DNA of 64,000 nt, taken from positions 1-64,000 of the IMG/VR virus record IMGVR_UViG_3300042453_004186; one strand, given 5' to 3'. The notes under the pieces were generated by a model that was given only the letters and a program-made list of their open reading frames with translations, was not told the DNA's origin and searched no databases. Both the position numbers and the translations under genes were made by a program. Below, in pieces: positions 57,701 to 64,000 of the stretch (its first letter is position 1; each line of letters starts with the position of its first letter). This stretch comes from a virus.

Positions 57701-58134
57701 TGGAACTAATCACAACTTACATTTGTAAAAAAGGAGACATTGGTGTACACGACAATATGTTTGGTGGCACCATTATGTCTCTAATTGATGATGCCGCCGC
57801 ATCATACACCGCCCAAATCTGTGATACACAACGGGTTGTTACCTTAAAAATTGATGAGTTAATATTTAAAAAACCAGTCAAGGTAGGTAGTATACTTAAA
57901 TTATATGGTGAGGTAGTATCATTTGGAAACACTTCAGTAACAATATACATTGAAGTAAGAAAACATAATGTTTATACAGGGGCACAAGAAACAGTTACCC
58001 ACACTAAAATTATATTTGTTCGTATTGATGATGAAGGTAAACCATTACCTATACACCAGTATGTAAAAGATAGATATTGGGAACGAAAGAAACAATACGG
58101 AAAGGGACTATTGAATCCTGACGAGAAAAAATAA
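57700..58134 (+). CDS. Acyl-CoA thioesterase, YciA-like hotdog fold
   Basis: This 144-residue hotdog protein has VHDNMFGGTIMSLIDDAAASYTAQ near 16-39, corresponding to the N-x-x-G-x-x-FGG-x-x-M-x-x-x-D motif of YciA/BACH thioesterases. VTLKIDELIFKKPVKVGSILKLYGEV near 47-72 and the strand VTIYIEVRKHNV follow. It would hydrolyse acyl-CoA or a related thioester. Such an enzyme is unexpected in a phage and has no evident partner among neighbouring genes. Confidence 0.83.
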   Translation: MELITTYICKKGDIGVHDNMFGGTIMSLIDDAAASYTAQICDTQRVVTLKIDELIFKKPVKVGSILKLYGEVVSFGNTSVTIYIEVRKHNVYTGAQETVTHTKIIFVRIDDEGKPLPIHQYVKDRYWERKKQYGKGLLNPDEKK

Positions 58135-58159
58135 TCATATATTTATAATAAAATAAACT

Positions 58160-58870
58160 ATGGCATTTAACGTATACGAGTGGAGACGCAATCAATTACT
58201 AACTGAGAGTAGTATTCATCCCGATCCAAAAGATTTAACAACTAATCCTGAGGCAGATATTAAACAGTATCGTGAACAATTATTCCAACGACTTTTAAAA
58301 GATCTAGGAGACAATCCTAAAGCAATTGAGATCATAAAGAGACAAATGGGAGATATTAATGAAAATGAAGATTCATCATCTGTTATTGTTAAAAAAATTA
58401 AAGACTTAACATGGGAAGATGTTGACGGTTTAGCTTTACCTACAAAAACATCTGGGGTATTAAGAGCAATGAAGGCTACTAAAGATTTAGATTCATGGAA
58501 GAATGAATTTAAAGGCAATGAACTAGAATTAGAAGTAACAGTTGATAAAGGTGCCGATATGTGGTTTAATAAGGTTAAAATTGAAAAATTGACCCAAAGC
58601 GACCCAATGGGATTCCAAGCTAAAATAGATGCTAAAAAAGGTAAAAAATCTGGTTTAGATGAAATAGAAGGTGACCCTGATGATTACTATGGATATAATG
58701 AACCTTATGATCATAGTGTAGAAGCTGATGACTTTGGGTATAATAATGATAAAGTTGCTTTCGTAGCAGATGCTTTACAAGTTGCTTGGAATATGGGTAA
58801 AGGAAATAATGAACTTGATTTTGAAGATATGGCTAGATCAACTGTTAAAGATTTAGAAACTAGATTCTAA
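58160..58870 (+). CDS. Hypothetical 236-residue protein
   Basis: The N-terminus FNVYEWRRNQLLTESS is followed by a helical region, then a Gly/Asp/Tyr-rich acidic stretch near 170-195 (DDYYGYNEPYDHSVEADDFGYN). No family is recognised. A TATATTTATAATAAAA stretch precedes it. It is the last gene before a terminator-promoter element. A virion or scaffolding role is possible but unsupported. Confidence 0.6.
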   Translation: MAFNVYEWRRNQLLTESSIHPDPKDLTTNPEADIKQYREQLFQRLLKDLGDNPKAIEIIKRQMGDINENEDSSSVIVKKIKDLTWEDVDGLALPTKTSGVLRAMKATKDLDSWKNEFKGNELELEVTVDKGADMWFNKVKIEKLTQSDPMGFQAKIDAKKGKKSGLDEIEGDPDDYYGYNEPYDHSVEADDFGYNNDKVAFVADALQVAWNMGKGNNELDFEDMARSTVKDLETRF

Positions 58871-58895
58871 TAATCTAAAAACATATTAAATAAAA

Positions 58896-58927
58896 CTGGG
58901 CCTTCGGGCCCTTTTTTCGTACATTTA
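58896..58927 (+). promoter_or_regulatory. Predicted promoter around a terminator, CTGG-N20-TACATTTA
   Basis: CTGG at 58896-58899, 20 bp spacer, TACATTTA at 58920-58927, and the next ATG 4 nt on at 58932. The -33 box is degenerate while the spacing is exact. Confidence 0.52.
58898..58917 (+). terminator. Rho-independent terminator (UUCG loop, 5 bp stem)
   Basis: GGGCC-TTCG-GGCCC hairpin at 58898-58911 followed by six T. Confidence 0.83.
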
Positions 58928-58931
58928 CAGC

Positions 58932-59402
58932 ATGAATATTTTCTACATACATGCTAACCCGATTATTGCTGCTCAACAATTAGCCGATGATCATATTCGT
59001 AAAATGCAAATTGAATCAGCTCAAATGTGTTGTACAGCACATTGGGAAACAGGTTCTGAAGCACCTTATAAACGTGCTCATAAAAATCACCCATCAACTA
59101 TTTGGACTAGGCAATCAATTCAACACTACAATTGGTTAGTTGAACATGGGTTGGAAATATGTCGTGAGTTTGAGATGCGTTATGGCAAGTCACACGCAAC
59201 AAAGAAAGTATTAGAATGGTGCCAAACCAACAAACCTAACCTACCAGACAATGGTTTTGTTGAACCGCCAAAGTGTATGCCTGAGGAGTTTAGAGTAGAG
59301 GATACTATTGAATCGTATAAGAACTTTTATATTAACGATAAAGTTAAAGTTAAAAAGTTAGATTGGAAAAAAGTACCATCACGTAAACCAAATTGGATAT
59401 GA
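58932..59402 (+). CDS. Conserved phage protein, unknown function
   Basis: This 156-residue protein starts MNIFYIHANPIIAAQQLADDHIRKMQIESAQMCCTAHW. That N-terminal pattern (two-His helix H-x-x-K-M-x-x-E-x-A-Q) is shared by many T4-like and cyanophage proteins of unknown function as far as I recall. Conserved His, Lys and Glu could form a metal or phosphate site. The C-terminus is basic. It overlaps the lytic transglycosylase gene start (ATGA). Confidence 0.62.
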   Translation: MNIFYIHANPIIAAQQLADDHIRKMQIESAQMCCTAHWETGSEAPYKRAHKNHPSTIWTRQSIQHYNWLVEHGLEICREFEMRYGKSHATKKVLEWCQTNKPNLPDNGFVEPPKCMPEEFRVEDTIESYKNFYINDKVKVKKLDWKKVPSRKPNWI

Positions 59403-59905
59403 AAAAACTACTGATTTCTTTAGGAGCAATTGGGTTATTCACTAGCGGAACACTCTACACTGCCCCAGACCCAGCACCATGCTCTGTTTCACAACGAATG
59501 CATGACGCAATTGTATTATATGCTGATTCATTTGGGGTTCCTTTAAATATTGCTTTTAATATAGCATATCTAGAAACCACGTATAGAGGACCGCATGACC
59601 ACGAGTATAATCACAGAAAAACATCATCATGTGGAGCAGTTGGTCCAATGCAAATTATGCCTAGATGGGCTTCTCACTACGCTGGTTTTAATGTAACTAA
59701 ACAGCAATTAAGAGACAGCATTGAACTGAATGTGATGATATCAATGAAGATGATGGCTTCTAATTTTAGGAAAACTAAAAGTTGGAAACAAGCCGCCGGT
59801 AAATACCATACTGGTAAACCATGTATTGATTGGTATGCTAAAAAAGCAGTACTAAAAGATTATAAAGTAAATTGGCTTAAACCAGATTCAATAGTAAATT
59901 TATAA
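59399..59905 (+). CDS. Secreted lytic transglycosylase (SLT domain)
   Basis: This 168-residue protein has a hydrophobic signal-like N-terminus (KKLLISLGAIGLFTSGTLY). The SLT catalytic segment AFNIAYLETTYRG contains the candidate catalytic Glu59, followed by SSCGAVGPMQIMPRWASHY, the G-x-x-GPMQIMP motif. It cleaves peptidoglycan glycan strands. The signal sequence suggests export. The ATG at 59399 overlaps the upstream stop and is preferred to a TTG at 59393. Confidence 0.85.
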   Translation: MKKLLISLGAIGLFTSGTLYTAPDPAPCSVSQRMHDAIVLYADSFGVPLNIAFNIAYLETTYRGPHDHEYNHRKTSSCGAVGPMQIMPRWASHYAGFNVTKQQLRDSIELNVMISMKMMASNFRKTKSWKQAAGKYHTGKPCIDWYAKKAVLKDYKVNWLKPDSIVNL

Positions 59906-59916
59906 ACAAAAATAAT

Positions 59917-60165
59917 ATGGCTGAATTTAGTAAACAATGGGTCGAGCTAAATGTCCCGGAAATGGGTTGGGATTTTGATATTGAAGTAGTCGCTTCTGAA
60001 ATGCCTAAAAGTACAATGATTCCTTACATTTGTGAAGGGTTTGGGTTTTTAGCAATTGGGAAAGATGAAAACAATCAAATCCACCTAGCAATGCCCACAG
60101 GTAATTCCAGTAAAGAAGGATCTGAAATAGAATGGAAAAAAATAGAGGAGGTAATCAATGGTTGA
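59917..60165 (+). CDS. Hypothetical 82-residue protein
   Basis: This small acidic protein has WVELNVPEMGWDFDIEVVASEMP and GFGFLAIGKDENNQIHLAMP, a compact alpha/beta look. No family is recognised. Its 3' end contains GAGGAGG seven bases ahead of the next ATG, so the two are likely co-translated. Confidence 0.56.
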   Translation: MAEFSKQWVELNVPEMGWDFDIEVVASEMPKSTMIPYICEGFGFLAIGKDENNQIHLAMPTGNSSKEGSEIEWKKIEEVING

Positions 60166-60397
60166 TCCTATGATGTCATTATATGAATACCTAGGTAAAG
60201 CAGCTGGGAATGATTTAGGTAAACAAGTATATCTTGCTGCTTGCTATAAAGATATAAAAGTGGGGATGAGAGAAATATCTAACCCAAAATATACAGGTAA
60301 TGTAATGTTGTACCCTAAGTCATTTTTGGATGGGTATTTCAATCCACCCACCCCTGAAGGAATTATTGGTAGTGAGGGAGAGGATTTACCATTTTAA
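60158..60397 (+). CDS. Hypothetical 79-residue protein
   Basis: This protein is helical at the N-terminus (MMSLYEYLGKAAGNDLGKQVY) with a C-terminal Pro/Gly-rich tail ending EGEDLPF. That acidic end finishing in Pro-Phe recalls SSB-type tails. No family is recognised. A GAGGAGG Shine-Dalgarno at 60145-60151 supports the start at 60158. Confidence 0.55.
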   Translation: MVDPMMSLYEYLGKAAGNDLGKQVYLAACYKDIKVGMREISNPKYTGNVMLYPKSFLDGYFNPPTPEGIIGSEGEDLPF

Positions 60398-60424
60398 AAC
60401 AACTTAAAGAAATATGTACAAAAA

Positions 60425-60456
60425 TTTGGCCCTCGGGCCTTTTTGTCGTATATTTA
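60425..60456 (+). promoter_or_regulatory. Predicted promoter around a terminator, TTTG-N20-TATATTTA
   Basis: Perfect TTTG at 60425-60428, 20 bp spacer holding the hairpin, TATATTTA at 60449-60456. The ATG at 60483 follows a 26-base AT-rich leader with AAAGGTTATG. Confidence 0.68.
60428..60444 (+). terminator. Rho-independent terminator (CUCG loop)
   Basis: GGCC-CTCG-GGCC hairpin at 60428-60439 followed by five T. Confidence 0.75.
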
Positions 60457-60482
60457 GAGTATAATTAAAAATAATAAAGGTT

Positions 60483-60809
60483 ATGAGCAAATCAATCACA
60501 CTTTCAGGTAATCAAGAATTACAATTCGTTACAGACAGTTGGGAAAAAACAGTTACAGTTTACTTATTTGATACAATAAGTGATACACGAGTAACATTAA
60601 CCGAGTTTGTAGGTGGTAAATGGACATCAAAATCAAATGCTCATTTAGATAAATTCTTTGAATTAATTAAAGTTAATCCTAAGATTAGAGTTGCAATGAA
60701 AAAAGCATTTGGTGAATTGAAAACCGAAACACCAGTAAGTACATTTCAAACTACACTAAGTTGTTTTAAGCGTCGTTTTATCATCAAAATTAAAAAATTA
60801 GTAAAATGA
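60483..60809 (+). CDS. Hypothetical 108-residue protein
   Basis: This basic protein has an N-terminal beta-rich part (ITLSGNQELQFVTDSWEKTVTVYLFD) and a strongly basic C-terminus (CFKRRFIIKIKKLVK). No family is recognised. Start context AAAGGTTATG. It overlaps the following caspase-like gene by four bases (ATGA). Confidence 0.58.
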   Translation: MSKSITLSGNQELQFVTDSWEKTVTVYLFDTISDTRVTLTEFVGGKWTSKSNAHLDKFFELIKVNPKIRVAMKKAFGELKTETPVSTFQTTLSCFKRRFIIKIKKLVK

Positions 60810-61351
60810 AAACATTAGTAATACATCCTTCAGACTATTCAACTGATTTTCTGAAGCCAATCTACGAAGGTGTAGAGAATAAAACAGTTATTACTCAAAG
60901 TAAAAGCAGGGAAGAAATAATCGAGTTGATTGAAAGTCATGATCGAGTAATGATGATGGGACACGGATCACCCTCAGGTTTATTTGGAATAGGTTTTAAT
61001 AGAATGTTTGTAGTTGACGGTGGATTAGTTGAACATCTAAATAAAAAGAAAAACAACGTATTTATTTGGTGTAACGCAGATAGATTCGTTGAACGATTCC
61101 AATTAAAAGGATTCTATAGTGGGATGTTCATCAGTGAAGTAGGTGAAGCATATTATTGTGGGTTACCAGATGTTCCCCAATCAGTAGTGGATGAATCAAA
61201 CGATGAATTTGCTAGAATGCTAGGTGAATGTTTTACTGATAAGAAACAATTGAATGAATCTTATAATGACGTTAAAAATAGTTATGGTAAGTTGGCTGAA
61301 ACCAACATCGTAGCAAAGTACAATTATGAACGTTTATATTTAGCAAGTTGA
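60806..61351 (+). CDS. Caspase/CHAT-like fold protein
   Basis: This 181-residue protein has a His-Gly motif (RVMMMGHGSPSGLFG, H53-G54) and, after one beta-alpha unit, VFIWCNADRFVERF with C89. The spacing and strand contexts resemble the His/Cys dyad of clan CD peptidases (caspase, CHAT). The surrounding pattern is alpha/beta. Whether it is an active protease is unknown. It is translationally coupled (TTGA overlap) to the metallophosphatase, which may indicate a two-gene unit. Confidence 0.55.
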   Translation: MKTLVIHPSDYSTDFLKPIYEGVENKTVITQSKSREEIIELIESHDRVMMMGHGSPSGLFGIGFNRMFVVDGGLVEHLNKKKNNVFIWCNADRFVERFQLKGFYSGMFISEVGEAYYCGLPDVPQSVVDESNDEFARMLGECFTDKKQLNESYNDVKNSYGKLAETNIVAKYNYERLYLAS

Positions 61352-62088
61352 AAACAATAATATTAGGAGATATTCATGGCCGCAGTGTTTGGAAAGACAT
61401 TGTTGCCCAAGAAAAAGCAGATCGAGTTATCTTTATAGGAGATTATTTTGACAGTTTTGATATTGATCCTGTTGTGCAACAACACAACTTTAAGGAGATT
61501 ATTGAATTTAAGGAGAAGAGTGAGTGTGAAGTTATCTTACTAATTGGTAATCATGACTTCCATTATTTGCCAATGGGTGAAACATACTCCGGATATAAAC
61601 ATGGAGCAATGCCTGTTAATAGACAACTATTAGAAGAAAATAAACATCACCTACAGATGTGTTATCAACTTGATAATATCCTGTTTACGCACGCTGGTAT
61701 AGGTCATAATTGGTTAGTATACCAAAATCAATATGAACCATTTACAGATCAAGGTACTGTAACTAATATAGCTGATTTTGTAAATGCTATTTGGAAATAC
61801 CAACCTAATCGTTTTATGTTCTGTGGTATTGATCAGTATGGTGATACTAAAACACAAACGCCTATTTGGATTAGACCTTCTAGTTTGATGTCTGGTAATA
61901 GAGATACATTCTTGAAAACAGATTATATTCAAGTAGTAGGGCATACTAAGGTTAGAAAGATTGATATTGAAGGCAAAGCAACTGGAGGTAGATATTATTT
62001 TATTGATACCTTTGATGATTCAAGCCAGTTTTTAATTTATGAAGGTGAAGAATTTAAAGTAGGAGTAGTTGAGAATGAGACTGAGTGA
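61348..62088 (+). CDS. Calcineurin-like metallophosphatase
   Basis: This 246-residue enzyme has the metallophosphoesterase series IILGDIHGR near 4-12, VIFIGDYFDSFD near 27-38, LLIGNHDFHYL near 63-73, FTHAGIGHNW near 111 and VVGHTKV near 197. All metal ligands are present. It may be a protein phosphatase like lambda phosphatase or a nucleotide/nucleic acid phosphatase. The start is TTG overlapping the upstream TGA. No ATG lies before the first conserved motif, so TTG is likely correct. Confidence 0.88.
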   Translation: MKTIILGDIHGRSVWKDIVAQEKADRVIFIGDYFDSFDIDPVVQQHNFKEIIEFKEKSECEVILLIGNHDFHYLPMGETYSGYKHGAMPVNRQLLEENKHHLQMCYQLDNILFTHAGIGHNWLVYQNQYEPFTDQGTVTNIADFVNAIWKYQPNRFMFCGIDQYGDTKTQTPIWIRPSSLMSGNRDTFLKTDYIQVVGHTKVRKIDIEGKATGGRYYFIDTFDDSSQFLIYEGEEFKVGVVENETE

Positions 62089-62266
62089 GGTAACAGTGTA
62101 TCCTAGAGTATATAATGTTGTTGAAACAACAGATTCTAGATTCACAAGTGATGAAGTGAAGGTATGTCAAGTAAGTGAAACATCATTACTGGTAGCTATA
62201 GGCTCAGGCCTAGCATTTGTATTAAGTAAAGAAGAAGCAAAACAAACTAAAGTAGAACCAAGATGA
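62075..62266 (+). CDS. Hypothetical 63-residue protein
   Basis: This small protein overlaps the phosphatase end; the ATG at 62075 is preferred to a TTG at 62069. It contains EVKVCQVSETSLLVAIGSGLAFVLSKEEA, possibly a small beta-barrel. No family is recognised. ATGA overlap with the lipoprotein gene. Confidence 0.52.
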   Translation: MRLSEVTVYPRVYNVVETTDSRFTSDEVKVCQVSETSLLVAIGSGLAFVLSKEEAKQTKVEPR

Positions 62267-62580
62267 AAAAAATAGCATTAACATTACTAAGCATAGGTTT
62301 AATCAGTTGTGATCTAATTACAGCACCACCAATTCTTATTCCTCGTACTGATACTGTAGTTGTAAGTCCACAACCTATTATACCAACAGACACTACTAAA
62401 GCGTGGCCTATTAAAGTTATATCTGTAGAAAGAAATATAGATAAAAGTATAGATATGAAGTGGCAAGTAATAACTGAGAATGGAATTATGTATTATACTA
62501 ACAAAAAGCCACAAATTGGAGATGTAGCTTTCTGTTTAGGAGTGGATGAAGAAATTGTTGAATGTGACTGCGAAAAGTAA
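62263..62580 (+). CDS. Lipoprotein upstream of the endolysin
   Basis: This 105-residue protein has a lipoprotein signal peptide (MKKIALTLLSIGLISC, lipobox LISC, Cys16). A Pro/Thr-rich region follows (PPILIPRTDTVVVSPQPIIPTDT), then a small folded C-terminal part with three Cys at the end (FCLGVDEEIVECDCEK). Position next to the endolysin suggests an envelope or spanin role, but no family is recognised. Confidence 0.68.
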   Translation: MKKIALTLLSIGLISCDLITAPPILIPRTDTVVVSPQPIIPTDTTKAWPIKVISVERNIDKSIDMKWQVITENGIMYYTNKKPQIGDVAFCLGVDEEIVECDCEK

Positions 62581-62614
62581 AAGTTAAGTGATATTTATCA
62601 CTAAACAATTTACT

Positions 62615-63442
62615 ATGTTACTAAAAAACGGATCACGAGGAGAAGAAGTTAAACAACTTCAAACATTACTAGGCCTAGGAGCAGATGGAATATTTGGACC
62701 AGGCACTGAAGCTAAAGTTAAAGAATGGCAAGCAGCTAACGGATTAGCAGCTGATGGTATTGTAGGAGATGGTACATGGGGTAAGATGTTTGGGACACCA
62801 GCACCAGCAGCACCCGCAGCACCAGTAGCAATACCACCAAGCTCATTTAAACTAGATGCTTTAAAAGGACATGTTCCCGACTCAGTAATAGCTCAAATCC
62901 CGGATACAGCTGCTAAATTCAATATCACTACTCCATTACGTCTAGCTCATTTCTTAGCACAATGTGGACATGAGTCAGGTGGGTTTAAATTTATCAATGA
63001 AAACCTAAACTACTCAGCAGATGGATTAAAAAAGATATTTGGTAAATATTTTCCTGGTGACTTAGCTAATTCTTATGCTCGTAACCCAGAAAAAATTGCT
63101 TCTCGTGTTTATGGAGCAAGAATGGGTAATGGTGATGAGTCAACAGGTGAAGGATATAAGTATCGCGGACGTGGTTACATCCAATTAACTGGTAAGTCTA
63201 ATTACACTAATTTTGCTAATTTCATAGGCGAAGACACAGTTGCTAATCCTGATTTAGTAGCAACTAAATACCCATTGGCATCAGCAGCATTTTTCTTTGA
63301 CTCAAATAAATTATGGTCAATATGTGATAAAGGAGCTGATGAAGCAACTGTCACTGCGGTTACTAAGCGAGTAAACGGCGGTACAATTGGTTTACCTGAT
63401 CGTATTAAACACTTCAATGAGTACTATAGTTTATTGAAGTAA
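62615..63442 (+). CDS. Endolysin: peptidoglycan-binding plus GH19 chitinase-like domain
   Basis: This 275-residue protein has an N-terminal peptidoglycan-binding domain (residues about 1-60, GSRGEEVKQLQTLLG, DGIFGPGTEAKVKEWQ) and an Ala/Pro linker (62-75). A glycoside hydrolase family 19 domain follows with AHFLAQCGHESGGF (catalytic Glu120), YKYRGRGYIQLTGKSNY and a C-terminal RVNGGTIGLPDR. It degrades peptidoglycan at lysis. The ATG at 62615 is taken because the upstream GTG (62588) adds residues outside the domain. Confidence 0.92.
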   Translation: MLLKNGSRGEEVKQLQTLLGLGADGIFGPGTEAKVKEWQAANGLAADGIVGDGTWGKMFGTPAPAAPAAPVAIPPSSFKLDALKGHVPDSVIAQIPDTAAKFNITTPLRLAHFLAQCGHESGGFKFINENLNYSADGLKKIFGKYFPGDLANSYARNPEKIASRVYGARMGNGDESTGEGYKYRGRGYIQLTGKSNYTNFANFIGEDTVANPDLVATKYPLASAAFFFDSNKLWSICDKGADEATVTAVTKRVNGGTIGLPDRIKHFNEYYSLLK

Positions 63443-63444
63443 CA

Positions 63445-64000
63445 ATGAACTCCCTAAAGAATAAAATTTCTTTATTTTTCAAAACCTTACTCAATTCTTT
63501 ATTTGTAAAAAAGGAATTAAGTGAGACAGATAAGTTTATCGACAAAGCAGCTATTATATCTATAACTGATGAAAACGGTAAAATTACTTATGTAAATAAA
63601 AAATTTGAAGATATTTCTGGGTGGAAACTTGAAGAAGTTATAGGTAAAGACCATTCAATAGTTAATTCTGGAACCCAACCTGATGGGTATTGGGGTGAAA
63701 TGTATAAGACAGTATTAAGAGGTGAGATATGGAATGACATTGTGTGTAATAAAACTAAAGACGGGGAGTATTATTGGGTAGACACTTACATTAGAGCCCG
63801 TTTTGATAAATGTGGTAAACTAAAAGGCTTCTCATCTATTAGGCAAGATGTTACCAAAATCATGGAACAATCAGCTGAGTTGAATAGAAAAAATATATAT
63901 CTAGAGCACGCAGCTAAAATTCTTAGACATGACATGCACTCAGGTATTAACACCTATATACCAAGAGGTATTAGTTCATTAGAGAGAAGACTCAGTCCCG
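63445..64000 (+). CDS. PAS-domain sensor histidine kinase (3'-truncated by window)
   Basis: An open frame from ATG 63445 runs to the window end (185 residues visible). After a basic N-terminal segment, residues about 35-140 form a PAS domain (ISITDENGKITYVNKKFEDI, GYWGEMYKTVLRGEIW, YYWVDTYIRARFD, IRQDVTKI). An H-box-like stretch AAKILRHDMHSGINTYIP follows with His162. This layout is that of a two-component sensor kinase; the ATPase domain would lie beyond the edge. No membrane helix is obvious, so it may sense a cytosolic cue. Confidence 0.8.
   Translation, partial: MNSLKNKISLFFKTLLNSLFVKKELSETDKFIDKAAIISITDENGKITYVNKKFEDISGWKLEEVIGKDHSIVNSGTQPDGYWGEMYKTVLRGEIWNDIVCNKTKDGEYYWVDTYIRARFDKCGKLKGFSSIRQDVTKIMEQSAELNRKNIYLEHAAKILRHDMHSGINTYIPRGISSLERRLSP

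Noticed and set aside
1-64000. tRNA genes
   Set aside because: No cloverleaf with TTCGANNC-type T-arm was noticed in the few intergenic gaps, all of which are under 130 bp; a tRNAscan-SE run would settle this.

Overview
The window is part of the genome of a large, tailed, T4-like (myovirus-type) double-stranded DNA phage, most likely infecting a member of the Bacteroidota. The phage assignment rests on an almost complete T4-type replication set: gp32-like ssDNA-binding protein, UvsX-like recombinase, FEN/RNase H-type nuclease, DnaB/gp41-like helicase, family B polymerase, gp45-like clamp and gp44/gp62-like clamp loader. Tail-fibre-like proteins, NrdA/NrdB, a GH19 endolysin and many very small overlapping genes agree with it. 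The host assignment is an inference. At least ten intergenic sites have a TTG-type box, exactly 20 bp of spacer and a TAnnTTTA box, which resembles the known Bacteroidota promoter (TTTG / TAnnTTTG). Nearly all genes also lack Shine-Dalgarno sequences. Every gene I can support lies on the + strand, the DNA is AT-rich, stops are mostly TAA and TGA, and no tRNA was seen.

Layout. 1-5.7 kb: end of a virion-protein region, with three tandem LamG-like paralogues, a long tail-fibre-like protein and a C1q-like protein. 5.7-14.6 kb: replication and nucleotide genes, namely a divergent family A polymerase, gp32, uvsX, 5'-3' nuclease, helicase, nrdB and nrdA. 14.7-20.6 kb: a 7-deazaguanine DNA-modification cluster (DpdA-like transglycosylase, QueC, QueD, QueE, FolE) interleaved with two thioredoxins, a phosphoribosyltransferase and a MazG-like protein. 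20.7-21.5 kb: two small structural-type genes. 21.6-30.6 kb: family B polymerase, clamp, GroES/GroEL, clamp loader, a PD-(D/E)XK nuclease and a ribbon-helix-helix protein. 30.6-52.3 kb: 24 tightly packed genes, nearly all for nucleotide-sugar synthesis and glycosyl transfer. 52.3-61 kb: many tiny genes plus a ClpP-like protease, an acyl-CoA thioesterase and a lytic transglycosylase. 61-64 kb: a caspase/CHAT-like protein, a metallophosphatase, a lipoprotein, a GH19 endolysin and the start of a PAS-histidine kinase that runs off the window.

How it fits together. FolE, QueD, QueE and QueC should make preQ0 from GTP, and the DpdA-like enzyme should put it into DNA, which would shield the genome from restriction. 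Ribonucleotide reductase with thioredoxins and the pyrophosphatase-like proteins would supply and clean dNTP pools for the T4-type replisome. The glycan island carries a GDP-mannose 3,5-epimerase homologue, UDP-galactopyranose mutase, a dTDP-glucose 4,6-dehydratase-like enzyme, an RfbH-like dehydratase, a split mini-transketolase, a cupin-nucleotidyltransferase-kinase fusion, an AroE/GatZ-like/HAD trio and about nine glycosyltransferases. It looks able to build an unusual oligosaccharide, with virion protein, host surface or phage DNA as possible acceptors.

The strongest unlisted signals are regulatory. Eight intergenic spacers carry a rho-independent terminator hairpin sitting between the -33 and -7 boxes of the next promoter. 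Several promoters put the ATG only 4 nt beyond the -7 box, which implies leaderless mRNAs.
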